A DNA stretch of 64,000 nt from Deinococcus sp. KNUC1210 (GTDB lineage: Bacteria > Deinococcota > Deinococci > Deinococcales > Deinococcaceae), in the NCBI RefSeq assembly GCF_022344005.1, contig NZ_CP092194.1, positions 186,001-250,000 on the forward strand, given 5' to 3'. The stretch's first letter is position 1. Each line of letters opens with the position of its first letter. Below are positions 43,833 through 53,130 of the stretch, piece after piece. Made by a program: the position numbers and the translations under genes. The notes under the pieces were generated by a model. It was not told the origin of the DNA. It worked only from the letters and a program-made list of their open reading frames with translations, and did not search any database.

Positions 43833-45239
43833 ATGAAATCCGCAGATACCCTGAGAGCTGCGGCCTCTGGCCGAGGAGCGGTGCCGCCGCTGCTGGTGGC
43901 CTCGCTGCTGATCGGCACCATGCTCAATCCGATCAACTCCTCGCTGATCGCAACCGCCCTGACACCCATTGGACGCGCCCTGCACGTCAGCAGCGCTCAG
44001 ACCGCGTGGCTGGTGGCGTGTCTGTATCTGGTCGCGGCTGTCGCGCAGCCCCTGATGGGTCGCCTGGCCGACCTGTTCGGGCCGCGCCGGGTATTTCAGT
44101 TCGGCCTGTCGGTGGCGCTGCTGGGCGGGCTGGTCGGCGGGCTGGCACCCAGTCTGCCGTGGCTGATCGTGTCGCGCATGCTGATCGGGCTGGGCACCTC
44201 GGCAGGCTATCCGTGCGCCATCACGCTGCTGCGCCGCCACGCTGAGCAGAGTGGGCAGCCCACGCCGCCGACCACGCTCGCAGCCATCACCGTTGCCAAC
44301 CAGATCACCGCCATCGTCGGGCCGACGCTCGGCGGGCTGCTGGTGGGCAGCGTCGGCTGGAGGGCCGTGTTTCTGGTCAATGTGCCGGTCACGCTGCTGG
44401 GCCTGGGTCTGGCCTTCATGCACCTGCCGCGAGACGGCAGACCGGCGGCTTTCAGGACCCTGGGGCAGACGCTCGATCTGCCGGGCGTGGGCCTCTTCAG
44501 CGTGGCTCTGACCTCGCTGATGCTGTTTCTGATGCAGCTCCATCCGGTCCCGCTGTACGGCTGGCTGGGCCTGTCGGTGGTGGCCTTTGCCGCGCTTTAC
44601 GCAGTGGAAAGGCGTACCCCGGCAGCATTTCTCGATGTCCGGATGCTCGCGGGAAATCGCCCGCTGCTTCAGACCTATCTGCGGCAGGCACTGACGGCCC
44701 TCATTACCTACAGCATCTTCTACGGTCTGCCGCAGTGGTTACAGGAGGCGCGTTCGTTCACGCCCACCCAGACTGGCCTGCTGCTGCTGCCCACCTCGGC
44801 GGTGTCCATCGTGTGTGCTCTGCTGGTGGCCCGCCTTCCTCAGCTGCGTCTGCGGGCACTGCTCGTGATCGGTGCCGCGCTGCAACTGGTGTGTATGGTG
44901 CTGTATGCCGCTGTTCCGCAGGTGGCGTCGTTGTGGCTGCTCGTCGGCGTGTCGCTGCTGCTGGGCATTCCCTGGGGCCTGACCAACTTCGCCAACCAGC
45001 AGATGCTGTATGCCCAGGCTCCCAGAGAGGGGGCGGGCAGCGCAGCAGGCCTCTTCAGAACCTTCAATTACCTCGGCTCCATCGCGTCGTCGAGCGTTAT
45101 CGGCTTTACCTTCCGCCCCAGCGCCACCAACGCCGGATTCCAGTCACTGACCTGGGTGCTGGTCGTGACCTCGGTGCTGACGCTGCTCGTCACCCTGCTC
45201 CGCGATCCTGTCACTGTTCCGCAGAGCGACTCTCTCTGA
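43833..45239 (+). CDS. DHA2-type MFS multidrug exporter
   Basis: A 468-residue protein with about 14 hydrophobic helices. The loop motif is QPLMGRLADLFGPRRVFQFG and motif C-like sequence is AIVGPTLGGLLVGSVGWRAVFLVNVP, both typical of EmrB/QacA-type proton-driven drug exporters. A GGAGG site precedes ATG 43833. No regulator is adjacent. Substrate unknown. Confidence 0.9.
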   Translation: MKSADTLRAAASGRGAVPPLLVASLLIGTMLNPINSSLIATALTPIGRALHVSSAQTAWLVACLYLVAAVAQPLMGRLADLFGPRRVFQFGLSVALLGGLVGGLAPSLPWLIVSRMLIGLGTSAGYPCAITLLRRHAEQSGQPTPPTTLAAITVANQITAIVGPTLGGLLVGSVGWRAVFLVNVPVTLLGLGLAFMHLPRDGRPAAFRTLGQTLDLPGVGLFSVALTSLMLFLMQLHPVPLYGWLGLSVVAFAALYAVERRTPAAFLDVRMLAGNRPLLQTYLRQALTALITYSIFYGLPQWLQEARSFTPTQTGLLLLPTSAVSIVCALLVARLPQLRLRALLVIGAALQLVCMVLYAAVPQVASLWLLVGVSLLLGIPWGLTNFANQQMLYAQAPREGAGSAAGLFRTFNYLGSIASSSVIGFTFRPSATNAGFQSLTWVLVVTSVLTLLVTLLRDPVTVPQSDSL

Positions 45240-45384
45240 GCCTTGCCCTGTTCGGGGGCCAGCATTCAGCGACAGGTGAAGCCGCTCCAGAGAAGACGGA
45301 ATCTGACCACATCCCGGGCGAAGGGATGTAAACTGCCAGGGCTGCCGATTCGTCTGACAGAGCTTTCTCTCGGTACTTATACAA

Positions 45385-45425
45385 GATGTAGCACCCTTGA
45401 CGCTCGGATGTACCACCTGTAGACT
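45385..45425 (+). promoter_or_regulatory. Promoter and direct repeats before nrdI
   Basis: TTGACG (45397-45402), a 17-base spacer and TAGACT (45420-45425) form a good promoter about 175 bases before nrdI. The direct repeats GATGTAGCACC (45385-45395) and GATGTACCACC (45408-45418) lie 23 bases apart and flank the -35 box. They could be a regulator site, but do not match the usual NrdR box. The rest of 45240-45600 holds a small hairpin (CATCCC/GGGATG, 45310-45328) and no gene. Confidence 0.55.
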
Positions 45426-45600
45426 CCTGTGCGAAACGAAGGCAGGAGCGCCGGGAGTTGCTCGCTGGAATGAGGTCTCCAGCAGGTCTGTTCCTGCCGC
45501 GTCTGTCAGTCCGCCTCAGCCTTTCCTTCAGTCCCGCGTTGCTGGTATATGTCCTGCCAGCAACAGGGTCTGCTGTTCGCCTGCCTTTCAGGAGCCATCC

Positions 45601-46038
45601 ATGCAGATCGTGTTCGACTCGATGACCGGCAACGTGCGCCGTTTTGCCGCTGGGGTACAGCTTCTGCTGGATGGTCTTCCTGTCCACGACCTCCGCCGTG
45701 ACGTTCCTGCCGGAGAGTACCTGCTGATGACCTACACCTTCGGCACAGGCGGCGTTCCCGAGACCACAGCCCGGTTTCTGGCGCAGCAGGCCGGTGGGCT
45801 GAGAGGCGTGGTGTCGAGCGGAAGTTTTCACTGGGGAACGAATTTTGCCCGTGCCGGTGAGCAGATCGCCGCGCAGTACGGCGTACCCCTGGTGGCAAAG
45901 ATCAACAAGGCGGGCAACGCCGCAGACCGCGAACTCGTGGCGAGCTGGCTCAGAACACAGATGGGAACCCTGCACGGCAGCAGGACGGCAGCACGGCCCA
46001 CCCACACCGCAAGGAGTCTGTATGGAACGCTGGATTGA
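45601..46038 (+). CDS. nrdI: NrdI flavodoxin of class Ib ribonucleotide reductase
   Basis: A 145-residue flavodoxin-like protein: IVFDSMTGNVRRFA is the FMN phosphate loop, LLMTYTFGTGGVPE and VVSSGSFHWGTNFARAG the other FMN loops. NrdI delivers superoxide to NrdF to assemble its dimanganese-tyrosyl cofactor. ATG 45601 follows AGGAGCC. Its 3' end overlaps nrdE by 17 bases. The tail after residue about 122 is longer than in many NrdI proteins because of this overlap. Confidence 0.93.
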   Translation: MQIVFDSMTGNVRRFAAGVQLLLDGLPVHDLRRDVPAGEYLLMTYTFGTGGVPETTARFLAQQAGGLRGVVSSGSFHWGTNFARAGEQIAAQYGVPLVAKINKAGNAADRELVASWLRTQMGTLHGSRTAARPTHTARSLYGTLD

Positions 46039-48109
46039 ACTGAACAACAAGATTCTGGCGGGTACGCTGGTCGATACCCGCTTCGACAACGACGCCCTTC
46101 AGGTCTATTTCCAGGAGAAGGTTAACCCCAATACCGTCTTCTTTCATGATCTGGCCGAGAAGATTCGATACCTGACCGAACACGGCATCTGGGACTCCGC
46201 GATCTTTGCCCGCTACACCCCCGAAGAGGTGCAGGCGGTGTTCGTGCGGGCCTACGGCTACAAGTTCCGCTTCAAGGCCTTTATGGGGGCCTACAAGTTC
46301 TACAACGAGTACGCCACCATGACGCCCGACCGGGGCCGCTGGCTGGAGCGCTACGAGGACCGCCTGAGCATCACGGCGCTCGCCCGCTCCAGCAGCGTGC
46401 AGGAAGCGCTGGAACTGGTGCATCATCTGATCACCCAGACCTTCACGCCCGCCACGCCCACCCTGATGAACAGCGGAAAGGCCAATACCGGGCGCCTGGT
46501 GAGCTGCTTTCTGCTTCAGGACTGCACCGACAACCTGAATTCCATCACCAAGACCCTCAGCTTCGTGGCCGAACTCAGCAAGGGCGGCGGCGGCATCGGG
46601 GTCGAGGTCAGCAACCTGCGCGGGCGGGGCGAGTCGCTGCGCGGCATCCAGAACGTGACCAAAGGCGTGATGGGCGTTGCCAAGATGCTCGACAACATGC
46701 TGCGCTACGCCGATCAGGCCGGGCAGCGCCCCGGAGCCGGAGCCATCTATCTGAGCGTCATGCATGTCGATTTTCTGGATACGCTGTCGGCCAAGAAGAT
46801 CGCCAGCGACGAGGATGCCCGTCTGAAGACCCTCTCGGTGGGGGCCACCATTCCAGATATTTTCATGGAGAAAGTGCGGTCTGGCGAGGATATCTTTCAG
46901 TTCTACCCGCATTCGCTGTTTCAGGAAACGGGCCGTGAGTTCACCAGTATCGACTGGACGCGGGAATACCAGACGCTGGCCGACAACCCCAACATCCGTA
47001 AAAAGCGGATTTCGGCCCGGCGCATTCTGGAAGAGATCGCCGTGACCCAGGGTGAGAGCGGCTATCCGTACCTGCTGTTCGAGGGCAACGCCAACCGCGT
47101 CAATCCCATTCCCAATGTCGGCAGCATCAAGATGAGCAACCTCTGCTCGGAAATCCTGCAGCCGACCACCCCCAGCTATTTCCACGCCTACGGGCAGGAA
47201 GACAAGGACCGCGTGGGGCTGGACGTGTCGTGCAATCTGGCCTCGCTGGTGATCGAGCAGACCATGCAGAGCAGCGACATCGGCCGGGTCGTGACCGCCG
47301 CCGTGAAGATGCTCGACAACGTGGCGAACAGCACCTCGATTCCCGAAGTCCCCGCCGTGAAGCGGGCCAACGAGGAGATGCGCTCGATTGGTCTGGGCGC
47401 GATGGGTCTGCACTCGTTCCTGGCAAAACACGAACTGGTCTACGGGTCTCCCGAGGCGCTGGACTTCGTGGACGTGTTTTTTGCCGCTGTGCATTACCAT
47501 GCCCGGCGCACCAGTATGCAGATCGCCCGGGACACCGGCTTCGTGTTCGGCGGCTTTCAGGGCAGCCGGTATCAGACGGGCGAACATTTCGCGCAGTATC
47601 TGGAGCAGGACTTCGTGCCTCAGACCCCCGAGGTGGCAGCGCTGTTCGCGGGTCATACGCTGCCGACCCGTGAAGACTGGCGTCAGCTGACCCAGGACAT
47701 CGCCCAGCACGGACTGGCGCACTCGTTCGTGATGGCGATCGCTCCGACCGGCAGCATCTCGTATGTCTCGCACGCCTCGGCCAGCATCATGCCCATCACC
47801 GAGAAGGTCGAAACCCGCACCAGCAACAAGGCCCGCACCATCTACCCGATGCCGCACCTGAGCGAGGCCACCGAGTGGTTCTACGAAGAGGCCTACGACA
47901 TGGACCAGCGCCGCGTGCTCGACACCGTGGCAGCCGCTCAGAAGCACGTCGATCAGGGCATCTCGTGCACGCTCTTCGTGCCGAGCAGCGCCACCACCCG
48001 CACCCTCCAGGCGTATTACATCTACGCCTATCTGCGCGGCATCAAGACGCTGTACTACACCCGGATGCGGAAAGCCAGCATCGACGAATGCCTGAGCTGC
48101 GCCATCTGA
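46022..48109 (+). CDS. nrdE: Class Ib ribonucleotide reductase, large subunit NrdE
   Basis: A 695-residue enzyme that makes deoxyribonucleoside diphosphates. It has the class Ib length without the N-terminal ATP cone. Active-site features are NTGRLVSCFLLQDC (first redox Cys), PNVGSIKMSNLCSEI (radical Cys), AIAPTGSIS, and the C-terminal Cys pair in DECLSCAI that is re-reduced by a redoxin. ATG 46022 follows AAGGAG. No intein interrupts the gene. It forms an operon with nrdI, nrdF and a redoxin. Confidence 0.96.
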   Translation: MERWIELNNKILAGTLVDTRFDNDALQVYFQEKVNPNTVFFHDLAEKIRYLTEHGIWDSAIFARYTPEEVQAVFVRAYGYKFRFKAFMGAYKFYNEYATMTPDRGRWLERYEDRLSITALARSSSVQEALELVHHLITQTFTPATPTLMNSGKANTGRLVSCFLLQDCTDNLNSITKTLSFVAELSKGGGGIGVEVSNLRGRGESLRGIQNVTKGVMGVAKMLDNMLRYADQAGQRPGAGAIYLSVMHVDFLDTLSAKKIASDEDARLKTLSVGATIPDIFMEKVRSGEDIFQFYPHSLFQETGREFTSIDWTREYQTLADNPNIRKKRISARRILEEIAVTQGESGYPYLLFEGNANRVNPIPNVGSIKMSNLCSEILQPTTPSYFHAYGQEDKDRVGLDVSCNLASLVIEQTMQSSDIGRVVTAAVKMLDNVANSTSIPEVPAVKRANEEMRSIGLGAMGLHSFLAKHELVYGSPEALDFVDVFFAAVHYHARRTSMQIARDTGFVFGGFQGSRYQTGEHFAQYLEQDFVPQTPEVAALFAGHTLPTREDWRQLTQDIAQHGLAHSFVMAIAPTGSISYVSHASASIMPITEKVETRTSNKARTIYPMPHLSEATEWFYEEAYDMDQRRVLDTVAAAQKHVDQGISCTLFVPSSATTRTLQAYYIYAYLRGIKTLYYTRMRKASIDECLSCAI

Positions 48110-48155
48110 GCCAGCCAGCGACTCCGCACCGTTTCTCTGCCCCTCAGGAGCTTTC

Positions 48156-49184
48156 ATGACCCCCCGTACCCCTTTTTCCGCGACCAACTGGAGCGAGCCG
48201 GAAGACAGCTTTTCCGTCACCTTCTACGAGAAGTACACCTCGCAGCTGTGGTTTCCAGAAGAAATCCCGCTCACCAACGACGCACTTGTCTGGAAATCGC
48301 TCGACGACACCGAACGCTGGACGTATATTCACGCCTCGGCGGGTCTGAACATCCTCGACACCCTGCAGGGCGAGGTCGGCATGCCTACGCTGCGCGGTCT
48401 GGTCGACGGGCATATCCGCAAAGCGGTGCTGCAGTTTCAGGGCATGATGGAAGACATCCACGCCCGCTCCTACAGCCTGATGAACAAGACCTTCCTGACC
48501 ACCTCGGAAGAGCGGGAAGTGTTCGAGTGGGTGCGGACCCAGCCGCATCTACAGTTCAAGATCGCCTTCATTCAGGACGTGTTCAACGATCCCGACACCT
48601 CGACTCTGGGGCTGTGGAAGAAGATGGTCGTGTCGTGCATGCTGGAAACCGCGCTGTTCTACAGCGGCTTCTTCTACCCGCTGTATCTGGCCGGACAGGG
48701 GCGCATGGTGTCGGCAGGCGAGATCTTCAATCTGATCATTCTGGATGAAGCGGTCCACGGCGTGTATGTCGCCATGCTGGCCCAGGAGCGCTTCGAGGCG
48801 CTGGACGCAGACGAGCAGACGGCGGCCCGTACCTGGTACGGCGAGACGCTACAGGTGCTCTACACCAACGAGGTGGCCTACAGTCAGGTGCTGTACGCTG
48901 ACGTGTCGTTGGTGGCCGACGTGAAACGCTTTATCCGCTTCAATTTCAATGTGCTGTCCGACAACCTGAATCTGGAACGCCCCTTCGAGGACGAGGAGAT
49001 TCATCCGGTCGTTCGCAACGGCATTCGCACCGGCAGCACCACCCACGATTTCTTCTCGGCCAAGGGCAACAGCTATATGAAGATCGGCGTGGAAGCCCTG
49101 CGTGAAGACGACGTGGAAGCGCTCTGGGCAGGCAGCTTTCCTTCACCCTCGCAGCCCTCGACAGGACGAATCGCCAATGACTGA
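48156..49184 (+). CDS. nrdF: Class Ib ribonucleotide reductase, small subunit NrdF
   Basis: A 342-residue ferritin-like protein that carries the tyrosyl radical. Ligand helices are visible: LDDTERWTYIHASAGLNILD, FQGMMEDIHARSYSLM and LIILDEAVHGVYVAML with the Glu/His metal ligands. FSVTFYEKYTSQLWFPEEIPL is the typical start. It follows nrdE by 46 bases with an AGGAG site and overlaps the redoxin gene by 8 bases. Because NrdI is present, a dimanganese cofactor is likely. Confidence 0.95.
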   Translation: MTPRTPFSATNWSEPEDSFSVTFYEKYTSQLWFPEEIPLTNDALVWKSLDDTERWTYIHASAGLNILDTLQGEVGMPTLRGLVDGHIRKAVLQFQGMMEDIHARSYSLMNKTFLTTSEEREVFEWVRTQPHLQFKIAFIQDVFNDPDTSTLGLWKKMVVSCMLETALFYSGFFYPLYLAGQGRMVSAGEIFNLIILDEAVHGVYVAMLAQERFEALDADEQTAARTWYGETLQVLYTNEVAYSQVLYADVSLVADVKRFIRFNFNVLSDNLNLERPFEDEEIHPVVRNGIRTGSTTHDFFSAKGNSYMKIGVEALREDDVEALWAGSFPSPSQPSTGRIAND

Positions 49185-49494
49185 AACCACTGAGATGACC
49201 GCTCCCACTTCTGTGGCCCAGCCACGTCCCTTCGCCCTGCTGACCCAGGACGACTGCCCCCAGTGCACCCGCCTGAAACGGATGCTCGAACAGCCTCTGC
49301 GGGGCCGCTACACCGATCAGATCCAGGTGGTGCATCGTCAGGAGCATCCCGACGCCTTCAGCGCATTGACCGCGCAGCACGGCATTCGCAGCACGCCTGC
49401 TCTGGTGCATCTGGACAGTGGCAGGCTGCTGACCGATACGGGCAGTCTGGGCGAAGTCAGCGCCTTTCTGAACTCAGCCGTCAGCGCTGGCTAG
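49177..49494 (+). CDS. NrdH/glutaredoxin-like thioredoxin-fold protein
   Basis: A 105-residue redoxin with active site CPQC (LLTQDDCPQCTRLKRML) and the cis-Pro region GIRSTPALVHLDSG. As the fourth gene of the nrd operon, overlapping nrdF, it is the probable electron donor to NrdE. NrdH proteins usually have CxQC, which fits; the residues around it also resemble thioredoxins, so no symbol is given. ATG 49177 was chosen by the overlap and its position. The operon ends in a clear terminator. Confidence 0.85.
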   Translation: MTETTEMTAPTSVAQPRPFALLTQDDCPQCTRLKRMLEQPLRGRYTDQIQVVHRQEHPDAFSALTAQHGIRSTPALVHLDSGRLLTDTGSLGEVSAFLNSAVSAG

Positions 49495-49509
49495 AGCAGG
49501 CAACACACA

Positions 49510-49568
49510 CAGGAGCAGAAGTCGGCGTTTCAGACGATCCGCCGACTTCTGCTCCTGAAAGTTTTTTT
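49510..49568 (+). terminator. Intrinsic terminator of the nrd operon
   Basis: CAGGAGCAGAAGTCGGCG (49510-49527) pairs perfectly with its complement at 49540-49557, with a 12-base loop, followed by AAAG and seven T (49562-49568). Confidence 0.92.
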
Positions 49569-49586
49569 GCCCTCACCCGCTGCGGT

Positions 49587-50630
49587 TCAGCGCCAGCCCT
49601 CGACACTGACCCCACCGAAGATGCCGCGCTTCAGAGCCTCAGAGAACCAGCCCTGCGGCATGGCCGGGTCGAGGACGCTCGCCGCATTCAGGGCCTGAAG
49701 CTGCTGGGGCGTGAGCTGGACCTCCAGCGAGCCCAGATTGCTCTGAAGCTGCTCTGGAGTGCGCGCCCCCAGCAGAATGGACGCGACCCCCGGCTGGGCC
49801 GACAGCCATGCCAGCGCGACCTGGGCCGGAGCATGGCCTGTCTGGGCCGCGACGGTCTTCAGTACGTCGAGCGTCTTCCAGTTGCGCTCGGTGAATTTGC
49901 TGTCTCCGAAAGGATTTGGCCCGCTCAGCCGCCCCTGTCCACCAGACGATGCCCGTTCGTAGCGTCCACCCAGAAACCCGCCCGCCAGGGGACTCCAGGG
50001 CACGATGCCCAGGCCACCGTCACGGGCGGCCCCCAGGTGCTCGGTCTCGAGACTGCGGGCCACCAGCGAGTATTCGAGCTGCATCCCGATCGGGCCGGGA
50101 ACGTTGTGGACATGTGCCAGGGTCGCCGCTTTGGTGGTGTACCACGCGGGCATGTCCGAGAAGCCGAAATAGCGAATGGTGCCCGCCCGCACCAGATCGC
50201 CCAGCGTCTGCAGCACCTCCTCGACAGGCGTCACCATGTCCCAGACGTGCAGCCAGTACAGGTCGATGTACTCGGTCTTCAGGCGTCGCAGCGAGCCTTC
50301 GAGCGCCTGATGGATGTGTTTGCGCCCGTTGCCGCCCGCATGCGGATTCCCGCGCTCGGCGCTGAACCCGAACTTGGTGGCGAGCACCACCCGGTCGCGC
50401 ACCCGGTGCTCTGCGACGAACTGACCGACCAGTTCCTCACTGCGGCCCCCGGCATACACGTCGGCGGTGTCGATAAAATTCCCGCCCGCCTCCAGATATG
50501 TACCAAAAACGGCGGCGGCATCGTGATCGGTCGATCCCCAGCGGGGAGTGCCGAAGGTCATGGTGCCCAGCGCCAGCGGGCTGACGATCAGGCCTGAACG
50601 GCCCAGCGTACGAAAATCGGTGAGGGTCAT
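49587..50630 (-). CDS. Aldo/keto reductase
   Basis: A 347-residue NADPH-dependent TIM-barrel oxidoreductase. Catalytic Asp and Tyr are in FIDTADVYAGGRSEE, the Lys in VVLATKFGFS and the His in YIDLYWLHVWD. The NADP-binding end is LGARTPEQLQSNLGSL. ATG 50630 gives MTLTDFRTLGRSGLIV, a normal family start; the longer frame was rejected. It is divergent from the HxlR regulator, which probably controls it. Confidence 0.92.
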   Translation of the reverse strand: MTLTDFRTLGRSGLIVSPLALGTMTFGTPRWGSTDHDAAAVFGTYLEAGGNFIDTADVYAGGRSEELVGQFVAEHRVRDRVVLATKFGFSAERGNPHAGGNGRKHIHQALEGSLRRLKTEYIDLYWLHVWDMVTPVEEVLQTLGDLVRAGTIRYFGFSDMPAWYTTKAATLAHVHNVPGPIGMQLEYSLVARSLETEHLGAARDGGLGIVPWSPLAGGFLGGRYERASSGGQGRLSGPNPFGDSKFTERNWKTLDVLKTVAAQTGHAPAQVALAWLSAQPGVASILLGARTPEQLQSNLGSLEVQLTPQQLQALNAASVLDPAMPQGWFSEALKRGIFGGVSVEGWR

Positions 50631-50745
50631 GCGAACTCCTTTGGACCACTGCGTCGGTGCGGAGCCCGGACGGCACAGCACTGAAACGGCTTCGATGCTG
50701 CTTTTATTTTACAACCAGTTGCATGCTAACCAGAGCGGTGCAAGA

Positions 50746-51192
50746 ATGCAAGCAGTGGAGAAGACACACACCGAAACGTACAGGTCCGGCTGTCCGGTCA
50801 GTCTCGGACTGGACATTTTTGGAGACCGCTGGACGCTGCTGATCGTCCGCGATCTGATGTTCGGCGGCAAACGGCACTTCCGCGAAATGCTGGCCTCCGA
50901 CGAACACATCTCGACCAACATCCTGGCCGACCGCCTGAAAATGCTGCTGGCAGAGGGCATCATCTCGAAGCGCGACGATCCCAGCCATCAGCAGAAGGTG
51001 GTGTACAGTCTGACCGAAAAGGGCATCGCGCTGCTGCCGATCCTGACGGCCATCAGCGACTGGAGCTTCAGCTATCGCCCTGTCGGGGAGCCCTACATTC
51101 AGCAGGCATCTGATCGGCAAGGCCCTGCCGACCTGCAGCAGGAGATGGAAGACCTGCGCCGTCTGCACCTGCCTTCCACCTTGGCACCCTGA
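50746..51192 (+). CDS. HxlR-family transcriptional regulator
   Basis: A 148-residue winged-helix regulator: SGCPVSLGLDIFGDRWTLLIVRDLMFGGKRHF, in which Cys and the GDRW block are family marks at residues about 13-30, then HISTNILADRLKMLLAEGII and YSLTEKGIALLPIL. HxlR proteins often sense quinones or aldehydes through the conserved Cys and control a nearby reductase, here the divergent aldo/keto reductase. Two AACCAG copies 15 bases apart in the shared promoter region (about 50713-50733) are a possible binding site. Confidence 0.9.
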   Translation: MQAVEKTHTETYRSGCPVSLGLDIFGDRWTLLIVRDLMFGGKRHFREMLASDEHISTNILADRLKMLLAEGIISKRDDPSHQQKVVYSLTEKGIALLPILTAISDWSFSYRPVGEPYIQQASDRQGPADLQQEMEDLRRLHLPSTLAP

Positions 51193-51199
51193 GCCTGCG

Positions 51200-52813
51200 A
51201 GCCGACGTCCAAGCACCAAAGACAGACACCAGACGCAACCGAATGATCACGGAGCCGAAGAGAACCGCACCGCACTTTTTCGCTGCGCTTGACTCGGTAG
51301 ATGGCCTCATCGGCACACCGCTGCAGGGCCTGGGCATGCTGTGCATCGGTCGGATAGAGGCTGATGCCGAGAGAAGCGCTCACAGACACAGCCTGCCCTC
51401 GCAGTTCAAACGGTCGGTCGAGCGCACTCAGCAGCTGGGCCGCTATGGCCGCCTCGGAGGGGCCGCCCAGCGCACCGATGAAGGCGACGAATTCATCACC
51501 GCTGAGACGGGCCACGAGATCGTCCGGACGGATCAGCGCCGTGAACCGGGCTGCCACCTGCACCAGCAGTTCGTCGCCTGCATCGTGTCATTGACCTTCT
51601 TGAAGCCGTCCAGATCGATAAACATCACCGCCAGGGCCAGACCGCTCGCCTCAGCAGTTCCCAGGGCGTCGTGCAGCATCTGGTGTTGCAGGCGCGTCAG
51701 CAGTTCCTGATTCTGCTGGTACAGCAGGGCGAGTTCCTCGTTGCTGCGCTGCAGCTGGGCGTTCCGCTGCCGGTGCGTTTCCACGTCGTGCCGGATCAGC
51801 AGGCTGTGGGTATGTTGATTCTGCGTTTCGTTCAGCAGCTGGCGGTCCAGACGGGAAAGCTCCTGACAATGCACCAGGGCGAGATCATACGCGCCGCCGC
51901 GTTCGCAGAGCTGAACCATCTGCTTGTGGACGTCCCAGGCCTTTGGCCAGCTTGGGACTGGCTTCCAGAGACGCCTGTGTACCGATCAGATCCTCCTGCT
52001 GGAGCCGCGCCGCACCAAGATGCATCCGGACCTGCAATTCCTCCTCGCGCCTCCCTCGACTGCGAGCCTCACAGCCTGGGCGTAGTGCTTGAAGGCGCCT
52101 CGAACAGGCCGAGGGACGGTGAACTTCCCGAGCAGATCGTAAGCCTCTCCTCGCCCTTTCGGTCACCAGCAGCATACTGCCCTGATTGTTCCGGGCGACG
52201 CCCTGGCCCCATCTGTTCCCCGTGGCGTCTGTCAGCTGTTGCACGTCCGTATGCTGTGTCAGGGCGTCCTCGAGGTGTCCGAGTTGCTGCAGGGTGTTGC
52301 CGATATTGGCGCGAAGAAGGATACGGTGCTCATTCAGGCCGTGCTCCTCGATGATCTCGAGTCCCTGAAGGGACATTTCCAGCGCCATAGGGTCGTCGCC
52401 CAGATGTGCGTGTGCCAGCCCGAGATTGCTGAGAGCGATGCCGTGTCGCCCTTCGAGCTGATGCTGATCGCACACAGCCAGCGCTTCCCGAAACCGCGCG
52501 ATGGCGGCTACAGAACATCCCTGCTCCGACTCGATCGAGTCGGAGCAGCAGCGAGCGTACTTCGCTGTCCGCGTCTTCAGGCGCCCGCGCCTGCGTCCCT
52601 GTCCAGCAGACTTGCGCCTGAGGATACTCACACAGGTGGTACCACCCTAACCTGACGCTGATCGTGGTGCGGGTAAGGCGGGTTCTGTCTTCCAGACCCT
52701 GTGCAAGCTGCTGAGCCTCCACGCTGCGCGTTCGCGCGCCGTACACCTTCTGCCCGCTCGAGCAGTGCATCAATTCTGGCAATCCCGGTCAGGACAGGAG
52801 GCTGGAGTTCCAA
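51200..52813 (-). pseudogene. Decayed TPR-GGDEF protein gene
   Basis: The pieces read in order on the minus strand: start MELQPPVLTGIARIDALLERA (52813), TPR repeats spread over three frames (QGLEDRTRLTRTTISVRLG, GIALSNLGLAHAHLGDDP, LLRANIGNTLQQLGHLEDAL), a coiled coil (LQRSNEELALLYQQNQELL) and a GGDEF domain split in two (VMFIDLDGFKKVNDTM, then VARLSGDEFVAFIG). At least four frame changes are needed. The start of GGDEF is missing (HDALGTAEASG instead of the usual LTGLPNR block), so internal bases are lost too. This is a true pseudogene, unlike the single-indel genes elsewhere in the window. Confidence 0.85.
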
Positions 52814-53096
52814 CGGATGAGGAGTCGTCAGAATGGTCCTGCCCGCTTTCTGAAGAGGGAGAGATTGACTCTACGCCGGGGCTATTGCTGCCCGTACCTC
52901 AGTTGTGTCTACGCACAGGAGCGCTTTGTTACTCTGATGGGCTGAAGGCCGGCCTTCCGGGTTCGCGCGATCAACGGACTGCGGCTGAACGTGGAGGAAA
53001 AGCGAAGTGGTCTCCAATCACGCATGAAAAGCGGCTCTGTTGCCGACAGTTCACCACGATCTGCTTCGGCAATTCAAACGACGCCTTAGCCTGTCA
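52814..53096. other. Intergenic region, nothing recognised
   Basis: Between the start of the decayed TPR-GGDEF gene and the promoter of the MerR-like gene. The one longer plus-strand ORF has poor composition and no ribosome site. No repeats or hairpins of note were seen. Confidence 0.4.
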
Positions 53097-53130
53097 TTGA
53101 CAATTCAAGTTGTCACTGTTAGGCTGTGTC
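53097..53130 (+). promoter_or_regulatory. Leaderless promoter with overlapping operator
   Basis: TTGACA (53097-53102), a 17-base spacer and TAGGCT (53120-53125), then ATG at 53131 five bases later. The inverted repeat TGACAATTCAAGTTGTCA (53098-53115) overlaps the -35 box and spacer, the usual position for MerR-type or autorepressing regulators. Confidence 0.75.

Noticed and set aside
45950..48220. 756-residue minus-strand ORF
   Set aside because: Antisense shadow of nrdE, whose catalytic motifs are all intact on the plus strand.
49263..50597. 444-residue plus-strand ORF opposite the aldo/keto reductase
   Set aside because: Crosses the nrd terminator and mirrors the reductase; no domain features.
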